DNA of 64,000 nucleotides, taken from assembly GCF_041902385.1 (NCBI RefSeq), contig NZ_CP169244.1:3720001-3784000 (forward strand). The letters are read 5' to 3'. The stretch is from Arcticibacter sp041902385. GTDB taxonomy: Bacteria; Bacteroidota; Bacteroidia; Sphingobacteriales; Sphingobacteriaceae. This document shows, piece after piece, positions 34,670-44,182 of this stretch. Within the stretch, counting starts at the first letter, position 1. The number at the start of each line of letters is the position of its first letter. The notes under the pieces are model-generated. The model was not told where the DNA came from. It saw only the letters and a list, made by a program, of their open reading frames with translations, and ran no database searches. A program made the translations under genes and the position numbers.

Positions 34670-35827
34670 ATGTCTTCTTTAAATAACTTAACAGACAAGC
34701 TAAAGTCTGCACAGACTCCTTTTTATTATTACGATCTGCAGCTTCTGCAGGCCACACTGGAAGCTTGCCGGACTGCCGCACAGCCCTACGGCTTTCACGT
34801 GCACTATGCGCTGAAAGCGAACTTCAATGCCAGAGTACTGCAGCTCATCAGGGATGCAGGGTTTGGAGCGGACTGTGTGAGCGGAAATGAAGTAAGTAAG
34901 GCCATTGAGGTTGGTTTTGATCCCTCAAAGGTCGTCTTTGCAGGAGTAGGTAAGGCGGATAAGGAGATCAACGAAGCGCTGGATTTTGATATTTTCTGCT
35001 TCAATGTAGAGTCCGTTCAGGAGCTGGAGGTGATCAATTCACTGGCCGCAGCAAAAGGTAAGCGTGCACGTGTGGCCCTGCGCATCAATCCGAACGTCGA
35101 CGCCCACACCCATCATAATATCACGACCGGCCTGGCTGAGAACAAGTTTGGAATCAATCAATGGGAACTTGCCGATTGCGCAGAGGTGCTGACTAAGGCC
35201 GGAAACCTGTGGCTGGAAGGAATTCATTTTCATGTAGGTTCGCAGATCACCGATATGAACGTGTTCAAAAGCCTGTGTGTGAAGGTGAATGAGATCAAGA
35301 CCTGGTTTGAAGAGCGCGGATTCAACCTCAACGTACTCAACGTTGGCGGTGGCCTGGGCGTAGACTACTACCATCCCGACGAGAACGCCATCCCCGACTT
35401 TGCCGCTTATTTTGCTATTTTCGACCGGTACCTCGACCGGAGGGCTGGCCAGGAAGTTCACTTTGAACTTGGACGTGCGCTGGTAGCGCAATGCGGTACG
35501 CTGATCAGTAAGGTATTGTACGTAAAGAAGGGGATTAAGAAGAACTTCCTCGTTTTGGATGCCGGAATGACTGAGCTGATGCGCCCCGCCCTTTATCAGG
35601 CTTATCACAAGATTGAAAGGCTGGAAGGCGAAGCTGGCAGTCAGGTGCTGAAGTATGATGTAGTGGGACCGATCTGCGAGTCGACCGACTGCTTCGGCAA
35701 AGAAGTGGAGCTGGCTGATTCAGAAAGGGGCGACATCATCGCCATTCGCACTGCTGGTGCCTATGGTGAAGTAATGGCCTCCCGCTATAACTTAAGAGAG
35801 GCGATCCGTTCGGTCTATTCAGACTGA
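34670..35827 (+). CDS. lysA: Diaminopimelate decarboxylase
   Basis: 385-residue PLP enzyme of the alanine-racemase-fold decarboxylases that converts meso-diaminopimelate to lysine. The PLP lysine is in VHYALKANFNARVLQ near residue 46. The glycine-rich phosphate site is LNVGGGLGVDYYHPDE near residue 223, FELGRALVAQCGTLISK is near residue 265, and the dimer-interface Cys/Glu motif GPICESTDCFG is near residue 327. It acts with lysC upstream. Its 3' end overlaps the convergent CheB gene by 13 bases. Confidence 0.95.
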   Translation: MSSLNNLTDKLKSAQTPFYYYDLQLLQATLEACRTAAQPYGFHVHYALKANFNARVLQLIRDAGFGADCVSGNEVSKAIEVGFDPSKVVFAGVGKADKEINEALDFDIFCFNVESVQELEVINSLAAAKGKRARVALRINPNVDAHTHHNITTGLAENKFGINQWELADCAEVLTKAGNLWLEGIHFHVGSQITDMNVFKSLCVKVNEIKTWFEERGFNLNVLNVGGGLGVDYYHPDENAIPDFAAYFAIFDRYLDRRAGQEVHFELGRALVAQCGTLISKVLYVKKGIKKNFLVLDAGMTELMRPALYQAYHKIERLEGEAGSQVLKYDVVGPICESTDCFGKEVELADSERGDIIAIRTAGAYGEVMASRYNLREAIRSVYSD

Positions 35828-36423
35828 TGTTTACTGCGGTATTCAGATAGCTTATTGATGAAATAAGCTATCTCATCATTATTCAGAATATAATCGACTG
35901 TGCCGAGAGCGAGCGCCTGGTTAGGCATATAGGCGATTTCAGACGTCTCGGGATTCTGGACGGCCGTGATGCCGCCTTTCGAGTGAATGGCTTTTAAGCC
36001 AAGCGCTCCGTCGGCATTGGCGCCTGAAAGAAGAATGCCTACCGTATTTTCCCGAAAAGCTTCTGCCGCCGTTTCAAAGGTTACGTCAATAGAAGGTCGG
36101 GAGTAGTTGACCTTTTCAGAGTAATCGACTGATAAGCTCCCGTCTTTTTCCACCAGCAAATGATAATCGGCAGGGGCGAGGTAGATGGTGCCGGCGAGGA
36201 GCTCCTCTTTCTCTTCCGCTTCTTTCACCCGGAGCGAAGTCTTGCCCGCAAACAGCGTACTGAGATTTGAGTCAAAGGAGCTCTTCCGGTGGAGGATAAC
36301 AATAACCGGAAATGTCAGCTTCGTTGTCAGCGAGGGGAGGGTTTTAAGGATCACATCGAGGCTTCCCGCAGACCCGCCGATCACCACCGCTTCGGTTATT
36401 CTCCTTATGCTATTTTTCTCCAT
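35815..36423 (-). CDS. CheB-type methylesterase without receiver domain
   Basis: 202 residues forming only the CheB C-terminal esterase domain. The catalytic Ser is in VIGGSAGSLDVI, the His in VILHRKSSFDSNL, and the Asp in LLSGANADGALGLKAI near residue 145, the complete triad. Classical CheB removes methyl groups from chemoreceptors and has an N-terminal receiver, absent here. It is the last gene of a five-gene leftward operon, starting 19 bases inside the CheR gene. With no chemoreceptor, CheA or CheW in the cluster, its substrate may be the neighbouring CHASE3 kinase; that is inference. Confidence 0.88.
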   Translation of the reverse strand: MEKNSIRRITEAVVIGGSAGSLDVILKTLPSLTTKLTFPVIVILHRKSSFDSNLSTLFAGKTSLRVKEAEEKEELLAGTIYLAPADYHLLVEKDGSLSVDYSEKVNYSRPSIDVTFETAAEAFRENTVGILLSGANADGALGLKAIHSKGGITAVQNPETSEIAYMPNQALALGTVDYILNNDEIAYFINKLSEYRSKHQSE

Positions 36424-37226
36424 ATTTTCTCCTTGTCTACCTGCTTAAACCGGGGGGCGATGGTAGAGAAACGCAGCGTCTCCTTGGAGCCTAGTGCCAG
36501 ATATCCGAGGTTTTCAAGGCTTTCTTCGAAAAGGTCGAACACCCTCGACTGCAGATCCTTATCGAAATAGATCAGCACATTGCGGCACAGGATGAGCTGA
36601 AAGACATTGAAAGAGCGGTCCGACACCAGATTATGAGTAGAGAAGATCATCTTCTCGCGCAGCGACTCATCAAACAGCACCTTGTCGTATATCGCAGTAT
36701 AATAGCCCGAGAACTCTTTCTTGCCTCCCGACAGGATGTAGTTTTCTGAATATTGCTTCATCTGGACAAGGGGGAAGATCCCTTTCCGGGCCCGGTCGAG
36801 CACCTCTGGATTGATGTCCGTGGCGTATAAAAGAGACTTATGCAATAAGTTGGCTTCCTTAAGCAGAATAGCCATCGAATACACCTCTTCGCCGCTCGAG
36901 CAGCCGGCGTGCCATATCCTGATGAAGGGATAAGTGCCCAGTACCGGAAGAATATGCTCGCGCAGGGCTTTGTAGAAAAGCGGATCGCGGAACATCTCCG
37001 TTACTGTTACCGTGATCTGTTCAACAAACCGCTTCAGGTACTCCGGATCGTACTTGATCTTGTACCTGAACTCCGCAAAGCTGAGAAAGCGGTCGAGTGT
37101 AAAAAGGCGGTTTACCCTTCGTCTGATGGAGGCCTTTGAGTAGTCCGTGAAGTCGTACCCGTAAACCTCAAATAAGTCATTTAATAGAATCTCGATGTCG
37201 TTATCCTGCAATACACTTTGCTCCAT
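36405..37226 (-). CDS. CheR-type methyltransferase
   Basis: 273-residue SAM-dependent protein-glutamate methyltransferase. The N-terminal helical domain (residues about 1-70) ends with FVEQITVTVTEMFRDPLFY. The SAM site is IRIWHAGCSSGEEVYSMAIL near residue 100, with YATDINPEVLDRARKGIF near residue 138. The later FNVFQLILCRNVLIYFD near residue 205 is typical of CheR. It overlaps CheB by 19 bases and follows the receiver gene by four bases. Its natural target in this cluster is not a visible chemoreceptor. Confidence 0.92.
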   Translation of the reverse strand: MEQSVLQDNDIEILLNDLFEVYGYDFTDYSKASIRRRVNRLFTLDRFLSFAEFRYKIKYDPEYLKRFVEQITVTVTEMFRDPLFYKALREHILPVLGTYPFIRIWHAGCSSGEEVYSMAILLKEANLLHKSLLYATDINPEVLDRARKGIFPLVQMKQYSENYILSGGKKEFSGYYTAIYDKVLFDESLREKMIFSTHNLVSDRSFNVFQLILCRNVLIYFDKDLQSRVFDLFEESLENLGYLALGSKETLRFSTIAPRFKQVDKEKIWRKIA

Positions 37227-37230
37227 TCAA

Positions 37231-37599
37231 CTACTGCAAATACTGATTTAAAAGAGCCACTAACGCCTCCACGTTAATCGGTTTGGCAATGTAATCATCG
37301 GCTCCTGCACTCAAACACTTTTCCTTATCGCCGACCATTGCCTGGGCCGTTACCGCAATTATTGGAATGTCAGGCAGCTTCTTGTCCTCTTTAATTTTTC
37401 CAATCGTTTCGTACCCGTCCATTTCAGGCATCATCATATCCATAAGAATTATGCCAATGTCTTGCCTGTCTCTTAAAATAGCAAGTCCTTCCTCCGCGCT
37501 TGAGGCAGTTATGCATCCATATTTTCTGGCTTTCAGTACCGCAACGAGGGCAAAAATGTTGCGTGGCTCGTCGTCAATTATCAATATTTGTTTAGGCAT
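37231..37599 (-). CDS. Single-domain response regulator
   Basis: 122 residues, a stand-alone receiver domain. The acidic pocket is in LIIDDEP, the phosphoacceptor Asp in IILMDMMMPEMDGYE near residue 55, Thr/Ser in IIAVTAQAM, and the conserved Lys in DDYIAKPI near residue 105. Without an output domain it probably shuttles phosphate or regulates by binding. It is very similar in pattern to the third receiver of the hybrid kinase eight bases upstream (shared MDMMMPEMDGYE and AMVGDREKC-like segments), suggesting duplication from it. Confidence 0.92.
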   Translation of the reverse strand: MPKQILIIDDEPRNIFALVAVLKARKYGCITASSAEEGLAILRDRQDIGIILMDMMMPEMDGYETIGKIKEDKKLPDIPIIAVTAQAMVGDKEKCLSAGADDYIAKPINVEALVALLNQYLQ

Positions 37600-37607
37600 T
37601 TCCTTGT

Positions 37608-40600
37608 TTACATCGATTTATCATACAACCAGACGCGGAGTAGAGAAATGAGCTGATCTACATCCACCGGCTTTGAAATATAATCAGAAGCGCCGGCTTT
37701 AATGCATTTTTCGCGGTCTCCCACCATGGCTTTGGCTGTAACGGCAAGGATCGGAAGATTTCTGAAGCGCGGGTTCTTTCTGATCCTGCTTGTGCTTTCA
37801 TATCCATCCATTTCGGGCATCATCATGTCCATGAGCACCACATCAGTCTGCGGGTTTTCGTCGAGCACTCGAAGGGCTTCTTTTCCGTCTGTGGCTGATA
37901 TTACCTTCATTTTTAATTGTTCCAGCGCTTTGGTTAACGAGAAGATATTCCGCACATCGTCGTCGGCAATCAGTACAGTCTTTCCTTTCAGCACTTCGTT
38001 CAGCTGTACCAGGTTCTTCTTGCGTTCAGGTTCTTTCTCCGGTTTTTCTTTTTCTTCTACCAGGTGAAGGAAGAGCGCCACCTCGTCGAGAATGCGCTGA
38101 TAGGAGTGTGCAGTTTTCATTACAATACTGTCGGCGTACTGTTTGATCTTGCTTTCCTCCGCCTTCGAAAGATTCTTACCCGTAAAGATGATGATGGGCA
38201 GGTTCTCCAGTCCCTGCGTCTTTTTAACGGTCTCCAGCGTCTCGTACGCGGCAATATCAGGGATGCCCATATCCAGGATCACGCAATTGATGTCGTCCTT
38301 TGTGAGGGCGTCTACGCCTTCAGCCACCGAGCCCTTGATCTCCGAATTAACGTTCGATGACTCAAGGAAATACGCCAGCGCCTTGGCATGCTTCGGATTC
38401 TCTTCAATGATGAGTACTTTCTTTGGAAATCTGTTGAGGGCGTCTTCGATCTTGATAAAGATCTTTTTCATCTCCTCAATGGCCACCGGCTTGTTGATGA
38501 AGTCAATAGCGCCCTTGATCAGACTCTCTCTCTTTACTTCCATTGACGACATGATGTGTACAGGGATATGGCGGGTCTCGGGATCTCCTTTCAGTTCCTC
38601 CATTACTTCCCAGCCGTCCTTCACGGGGAGCTGGATGTCGAGCAGAATTGCCAGCGGCTTATAGAGGCGGGCCAGCTCCAGTCCTTCGTCGCCCCGAACG
38701 GCAACAACGGCCTTATAATTATTGCGGTGCGTGTACTCCACCAGCGCTTTGGCAAAGTTCGTATCGTCTTCAACAATGAGGATCAGCTTATCGCCGGGGC
38801 TCAGTGTTTCGCGATCGTCCTTGACCTGCTGCGGAATCAGCGGCACCACATACTTCTTCTTCTCGGCCGTCTCTGCGGGTTTAACCGGAACCGGCACAGG
38901 CAGCACAGGACGCGATTCCTGCTCAGCGGCCTCTTGCGGCTTCACTACAATTTCAGGGGACACCGGCACTACTACGGTAAATTCACTTCCCGTACCCGGT
39001 TCACTCGTGAGTAAGATCTCACCGCCAAGCAGCTTGGCCAGCTCGCGACTGATGGAAAGCCCCAGTCCGGTGCCTCCATACTTCCGCCGTGTAGAGCCAT
39101 CTGCCTGCTGGAAGGCTTCGAAGATATGATCCTGTTTTTCTTTTGCAATGCCAATTCCCGAATCTTTCACGGTAAACTGAATAAAGTCTTCCCTGGGCCC
39201 TTCGTCGACTAATATGCTGACATTCCCCTTGGCGGTAAACTTCAGGGCATTCGACAACAGATTCTTTAAGATCTGCTCAAGGCGCATTTTATCAGTCCGT
39301 ATCACCTCAGGGCAAGCCGGCGATACTTCGGTAATAAATTCGAGGTTCTTTTCCCTGGCGATCGGCAGGAACAGCGAGCGCATGTCGGTAACAATGTCAC
39401 GCATCGCCACATCAGCATACTCCAGGTCCATCTTGCCAGCCTCAATCTTAGAAAGGTCAAGGATCTCGTCAATCAGAGAAAGCAGGCCGTTGCCGGAGCT
39501 TTGGATCACTTTTGCATATTCTACCTGCTCGTCGCTCAGGTTTTCCTCATTGTTCTCAGAGAGAAGGCGCGAGAGCAGGAGGATGGAGTTGAGCGGTGTG
39601 CGCAGCTCGTGCGACATGTTGGCGAGGAATTCGGACTTGTATCTGGTGCTCTGTTCCAGTTCTTCCGCTTTTTTCTGGATGTCGAGGTTCCGTTCCACAA
39701 TGAGCTGGTTCTTTTCTTCCAGCATCTTGCTCCGCCCTTCAAGTTCCTGATTGGCCTGCAGCAGTTCTTCCTGCTGAACCTTTAGTTCTTCTTCAGAGGC
39801 CTGGAGCTTCTGGGCCTGCGCCTCCAGTTCCGTGTTGAGGTTCTCCAGCTCGCTGTGCTGCGCCTGTAATTCTTCCGACTGGGCCTGCGTCTCTTCGAGG
39901 AGCTCCTGCAGCCGTCTTCTGCTTTCGGCCGTGTTGATGGCGATGCCTGTATTATGCGCAATACTCCTGAAATATTCCAGTTCCAGCTCACTGTATTCCT
40001 TTATTGCACCCAGTTCAATTACCCCTTTCAGTCGGTTTTCAAAAAGCAAAGGGAACGCAATGACGGTTCGCGGTTTGATATCTCCGCTGGTGGTGTTGAG
40101 CACAAAATCGGTCTCTTCAATATCCCGGAGCAGGATTGATCGCTGCTCCAGAGCACACTGTCCGACCAGGCCTTCACCCAGCCTCACCACTGTTTGTGCT
40201 TTATCTGCAGAGAGGGCATACGAGGCGCTCAACTGCAAGTTAGATTCGTCCTGAGTTAAATATAAAGCGCCCACCCGGCTTTTGCTGTAGCCTACCACGT
40301 ATTCCAGAATATTCTGCGTCAGCTGGTCAAGATCGGTCACGCTGATCATCTTGTCATTCAGACCCGCTATACCAGCCTGGAGAGACTCTTTATCCGACAG
40401 CAGGTTGAATGAGTACTCGAGCGACTGTGCCATTTTATTCAGAGAGGCTGCAAGGCTCCCCAGCGAGTCTTTCTCTTCGTCGTCCACCACTCTGATGGCA
40501 TAGTCGCCTGCCGAAATCTTATCCGCAATTCCTTCTATCAGTTCAATTCTCCGGCTGATGTCCTGATCTTTTTCCTGCAGTTCGTCATAAAGCGCAGAGC

Positions 40601-41222
40601 GCTGCTCAAAATCTTTCTTTGCGCGCAGATACGAGTAAATGGTAATGATGAATGACATGATAGCGGCCAGAACGATCAGGATGGGAGTATAGCTCGAAAA
40701 GCGGTTCAGTTTTTCTGTACGGGAAGTCAGCGCCGTTTGCTCAATATCTTCCATCCGTTTTACAACCCGGCGTGCCTGGTCCATGTAGGTCTTGCCCTCC
40801 AGCAGGTCATTGGTGGTGATCACGATGTTATTTCGCTTTTGATTGATCACTAAGTCTAACCTTTTTAGGCGCCTCTCTATAATATTCTCCAGCTCATCGC
40901 AGTTTTTCTGCTGAGCCGGATTGTCGCCGGCAAGCTGGCGGACTTTATTTATTGAGCTGACAGCCTTGTCGAACGATCCCCTATAGGGGCCAAGGAACTC
41001 TTCAATTCCTGTCAGGAGATAGCCCCGCTGTCCGGTTTCTGCATCTTTCAGTACGGAGACGGTATACTCCAGCTCAATGATCAGCTCGTTGGTATGGTTC
41101 ACCATCTTTGCGCTGTCGAGCAAGTTGCTGATGCTCACATAAGATGCAACCGAACTGATCATTAAAAGCAAAAGAGAAAGTCCGTAACCAACTCTCAGGT
41201 TTTTTGTGATTGTGCCTTTCAT
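37608..41222 (-). CDS. CHASE3-HAMP-GAF hybrid histidine kinase with three receivers
   Basis: 1204 residues. Order: TM1 (about 10-30), CHASE3 sensor (about 37-180, with AETGQRGYLLTGIEEFL), TM2 (about 182-202), HAMP, GAF (about 290-430), a long coiled coil (about 435-525, rich in EELQAQ-type heptads), HisKA (phospho-His in FLANMSHELRTPLNSI), HATPase_c (GTGLGLSISRELAKLLGG), and receivers at about 810-930, 945-1055 and 1080-1200. The second receiver has a weaker motif (LDMGIPDIAAYE) but keeps an Asp. The fold suits a membrane-linked kinase whose CHASE3/HAMP part could be modified by the co-encoded CheR/CheB. It lies 36 bases after the upstream kinase gene. Confidence 0.93.
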   Translation of the reverse strand: MKGTITKNLRVGYGLSLLLLMISSVASYVSISNLLDSAKMVNHTNELIIELEYTVSVLKDAETGQRGYLLTGIEEFLGPYRGSFDKAVSSINKVRQLAGDNPAQQKNCDELENIIERRLKRLDLVINQKRNNIVITTNDLLEGKTYMDQARRVVKRMEDIEQTALTSRTEKLNRFSSYTPILIVLAAIMSFIITIYSYLRAKKDFEQRSALYDELQEKDQDISRRIELIEGIADKISAGDYAIRVVDDEEKDSLGSLAASLNKMAQSLEYSFNLLSDKESLQAGIAGLNDKMISVTDLDQLTQNILEYVVGYSKSRVGALYLTQDESNLQLSASYALSADKAQTVVRLGEGLVGQCALEQRSILLRDIEETDFVLNTTSGDIKPRTVIAFPLLFENRLKGVIELGAIKEYSELELEYFRSIAHNTGIAINTAESRRRLQELLEETQAQSEELQAQHSELENLNTELEAQAQKLQASEEELKVQQEELLQANQELEGRSKMLEEKNQLIVERNLDIQKKAEELEQSTRYKSEFLANMSHELRTPLNSILLLSRLLSENNEENLSDEQVEYAKVIQSSGNGLLSLIDEILDLSKIEAGKMDLEYADVAMRDIVTDMRSLFLPIAREKNLEFITEVSPACPEVIRTDKMRLEQILKNLLSNALKFTAKGNVSILVDEGPREDFIQFTVKDSGIGIAKEKQDHIFEAFQQADGSTRRKYGGTGLGLSISRELAKLLGGEILLTSEPGTGSEFTVVVPVSPEIVVKPQEAAEQESRPVLPVPVPVKPAETAEKKKYVVPLIPQQVKDDRETLSPGDKLILIVEDDTNFAKALVEYTHRNNYKAVVAVRGDEGLELARLYKPLAILLDIQLPVKDGWEVMEELKGDPETRHIPVHIMSSMEVKRESLIKGAIDFINKPVAIEEMKKIFIKIEDALNRFPKKVLIIEENPKHAKALAYFLESSNVNSEIKGSVAEGVDALTKDDINCVILDMGIPDIAAYETLETVKKTQGLENLPIIIFTGKNLSKAEESKIKQYADSIVMKTAHSYQRILDEVALFLHLVEEKEKPEKEPERKKNLVQLNEVLKGKTVLIADDDVRNIFSLTKALEQLKMKVISATDGKEALRVLDENPQTDVVLMDMMMPEMDGYESTSRIRKNPRFRNLPILAVTAKAMVGDREKCIKAGASDYISKPVDVDQLISLLRVWLYDKSM

Positions 41223-41258
41223 GTTAAGAGAAAAATATGAAGTCCCTAATACCTGCTT

Positions 41259-42757
41259 CTAATTATCAAACTCAATGAGCTTTTTAGAATCGTGGTAGAT
41301 TGGAATGCTAAAATAAAAAATTGATCCTTTTCCGAGCTCACTTTCTACTCCAAATGTTCCGTTGTGTCGTTTAATAATTTCAGAGCAGATATAAAGGCCG
41401 ATACCCAGGCCCTGGAAACGGTGAGATGTTTCTTCTACACGGTAGAATTTTTTAAAAATGTTGTCCTTTTTTTCCGGGGCGATACCGACGCCGAAGTCCT
41501 TCACCCGGACAAAGAGCTGCCCGTCTGAGATCTCACTTTCAACCTGCACTTCCTTACTATCCGGCGAGTATTTTATGGCGTTGGTGAGGTAATTGAGGAT
41601 CACCTGTTCTATCCTGATCTCGTCGCCATAAATGCGAACTGCAGCGCTGCCCGTCCTGACCACGGTTACTTCTTTGTTGGTTTGCCGGATAATGTCGATG
41701 GTGCTCTCCAGGACCGGTTCAAAGTCGAACACCTTTTTGTTGAACTTTAATTTACCACTTTCAATTTTAGACACGTCGAGAAGGTCAGCGATCAGGTTGT
41801 GCAGCTTTTCGATCTGAAGCTGAGTACGTCCGATGTATTTACTTGTTTCAGACGTCTGGCCTGAAGCGGGGTCAAACGAACGTTCCAGTAGCTGGATGTA
41901 CGCTTTGATACTGGTAAGGGGGTCTTGAGCTCGTGGCTGGCGATACTGAGAAACTCGTCTTTTCTTTTCTCAGCCTGCTTTTGTTCTTCTATATCGGTAA
42001 AGGTTCCGACCCATTTAACAGCGTCCTGCCGCTCGCTGACAGGAGTTACGCGGAGCAGGTGACAGCGAAAGTATTCTGAATGCAGCTGCCTGATGCGTAC
42101 TTCCATTTCGAGGGGCTGGCCTGTGGCTACCGCACGGGAGAATTGCTGCGCAATGTCTGCGTCGTCTGGATGGTTTTCCGGGAAGACAGATTCCGACGGC
42201 GAATAGCTGAACCACTTCTGGTTTACAAATTCTATTTCGCCGGTGCTTTTCGCAGTGAAGGCAATCTGCGGAATGCTCTCAAGGATGGAGCGGAGTTCCT
42301 GTACTCGTTCGCGCAGCTCACTTTGAGCCTGTTTCCTGAATTCAATCTCTGCCCGCAACGCCAGCTGGGTGTCGTTCAGCTGACGGGTCTGTTCATAGAG
42401 GCGATGCAAGGTCTTTACTTTCAGGAGCAGAATATCGGGATCAACAGGCTTCGTGATGTAGTCGATCCCTCCGGAGGCGTATCCACGGGTGATAAAACGC
42501 TTGTCGGTGTTCACCGCCGAGAGAAAGATAATAGGAATATCCTTTGATTTGCTGTAGCCGGTAATGTTTTCGGCCACTTCAAAGCCGTCCATGCCTGGCA
42601 TTTGCACGTCCAGAATGATGAGTGAATAGAAGTTCTTGAGGATCTTTTTTAATGCTTCCTCGCCGGAAAGCGCAGAGTCTACGGCAAAGTTGTTCAGTTC
42701 GAGGATCTTTCTTAAAGAGAAAACATTTTCAGGTTTGTCGTCAACTATTAATATCAT
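41259..42757 (-). pseudogene. REC-PAS-histidine kinase, interrupted by one missing base
   Basis: The first part (ATG at 42757) encodes a receiver (LIILDVQMPGMDGFEV), a PAS domain and the start of HisKA (FLSIASHELKTPL). It then runs out of frame to a stop at 41792. The other frame continues exactly where the kinase should: after KTPL it reads TSIKAYIQLLERSF, then LLDVSKIESGKLKF, the ATPase G-boxes (VKDFGVGIAPEKKD, GLGIGLYICSEIIKRH) and the C-terminus at 41259. The shift lies at the G5 run 41918-41922 (plus strand). Restoring one G gives a 499-residue intact protein. A sequencing or assembly indel is more likely than decay because both halves are otherwise conserved. It is the first gene of the five-gene operon. 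Confidence 0.85.
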
Positions 42758-42780
42758 TACGATGCAGGCGTTGCGTTTGC

Positions 42781-42788
42781 CAAATATA
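42781..42788 (-). promoter_or_regulatory. -7 box for the kinase/CheRB operon
   Basis: On the minus strand the bases read TATATTTG, an exact TAnnTTTG match, 24 bases upstream of the ATG at 42757. It is probably the promoter of the five-gene operon. Confidence 0.5.
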
Positions 42789-43018
42789 GCTTTTAAGCAT
42801 AATTATCCTATGTATAAAAGATGCGTCCTGAATTTTGAACACAGCGGCAAATAAGATGTGTTAACACCGGCGGGCAGCTTTGGTTTTTGCATTATTCGAA
42901 TCGGTGAATAATGGTCAGACTATCAGTGGATAAATTTTATAATGGCATGCATCTGTGCGGGAAATTCCATAGCGGCACAGCTTTTGCATCATTAGGGTAG
43001 TAAAGAAAAAAAGCATCT

Positions 43019-43156
43019 ATGAAAATCTTCACCATAAAAAGAACCCAGTTTTTCCGCCTTTACGTTTCCATCAAGACAGAAATCAAATCCACTTACACTC
43101 CGCCCCAGATGCGAATTGTAAAAGGAGGCAAAGGAATTCCGTTTCAGGTTGCATAA
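43019..43156 (+). CDS. Possible 45-residue basic small protein
   Basis: An ATG-to-TAA frame of 45 codons beginning MKIFTIKRTQFFRLYVSIKT, positively charged, with the last third rich in Gly/Lys. It ends 20 bases before the outer-membrane protein gene at 43177. Purine-rich bases lie upstream of its ATG. No family is recognised, and a chance frame of this size cannot be excluded. Confidence 0.35.
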   Translation: MKIFTIKRTQFFRLYVSIKTEIKSTYTPPQMRIVKGGKGIPFQVA

Positions 43157-43176
43157 GTTCAGGTCCACGGAAGATT

Positions 43177-44016
43177 ATGAAGATAAGTTTCTCCGCGGCC
43201 GTCGGCTGCCTGCTCTTGTTGCCCTTTATTTCGCTTGCGCAGGAGAGCCCCTCCGGCAAGTGGTCCCTTTTCAATCCGGTCCCCGCGCATTCGCTCGGCG
43301 AAATGTACACGGACAGGCCGGGAGTAACAGAGACGCCATTTGTTGTAGGTGCCGGACATCTTCAGGTAGAGACTGATCTGGCCTCGTATAGCAGGCAGAC
43401 CAATGATGAAGAGCGCGAAGTAACGCTCCTCTACAACAATGCCATCGTTAAGATCGGCCTGTTCAGCCAGACCGATCTGCAGATCGGTCTGGAGTCTTAC
43501 GGCAGGCGAAAGGTAACTCAGTTGGCAGGGGGAGAAAGCCAGACTACCCGCGGGATCGGCGACCTTACCCTCCGCGTAAAGAGGACCCTTATTGGTAGTC
43601 CCGAGAGTACGTTTTCCCTTGCTGTTCTGCCCTACGTCACGTTTCCTACCGCCCGTTATGATGAGTCGGACCTCTATGAGGGAGGATTATTGATCCCCAT
43701 GAATTTCAAAGTGTCTGACTCCTGGGAGATCGGCGTGCAGGTGGAGGGCGACCGGAAAAGAGACGATGATGATAAGGGTGTGCATACCGAGCTTCTGCAG
43801 TCTCTTTCTGTCAACCACGACTTTGCCAGCAAGGTACAGGGCGTGTTTGAGACTTATTACACCTACGATACCAAACAGCACCACTGGACGAATTACCTGA
43901 ACGCTGCACTTCAGCTTGAGGTCGCCAAAGATGTTAAGCTCGACGCAGGCCTCAATTACGGCCTGCAGCACGATGCTCAGCGCACCTGCTTTCTGGGCGC
44001 TTCTTTCCGCTTTTAG
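43177..44016 (+). CDS. Outer-membrane transporter-like protein (phenol MetA-pathway family)
   Basis: 279 residues with a signal peptide (MKISFSAAVGCLLLLPFISLAQ) and then a barrel-like sequence ending in LGASFRF, a terminal aromatic typical for outer-membrane insertion. The segment MYTDRPGVTETPFVVGAGHL near residue 43 is the signature start of the MetA-pathway / putative outer-membrane transporter family (Pfam Phenol_MetA_deg). The family name reflects one phenol-degradation cluster; most members, including this one, have no known substrate and no degradation genes nearby. Confidence 0.75.
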   Translation: MKISFSAAVGCLLLLPFISLAQESPSGKWSLFNPVPAHSLGEMYTDRPGVTETPFVVGAGHLQVETDLASYSRQTNDEEREVTLLYNNAIVKIGLFSQTDLQIGLESYGRRKVTQLAGGESQTTRGIGDLTLRVKRTLIGSPESTFSLAVLPYVTFPTARYDESDLYEGGLLIPMNFKVSDSWEIGVQVEGDRKRDDDDKGVHTELLQSLSVNHDFASKVQGVFETYYTYDTKQHHWTNYLNAALQLEVAKDVKLDAGLNYGLQHDAQRTCFLGASFRF

Positions 44017-44182
44017 CCCGCCTTCGGCAGAGGGACATCAGGGCGAAAAGATGTTGAAAAAAATCTTCCTCATCTAAACTTTTCAAATAAGAGACTTGTT
44101 GATCTATTTCAATGCGCTGAGGTGCAGTATTTTATGTGCTCAAAAATAAAGTGAATCTGTTAACCGGTAAATTAGAAATGAG

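Noticed and set aside
35815..37226. Classical chemotaxis operon
   Set aside because: CheA, CheW, chemoreceptor and flagellar or gliding genes are absent; only CheR and a CheB esterase domain are present.
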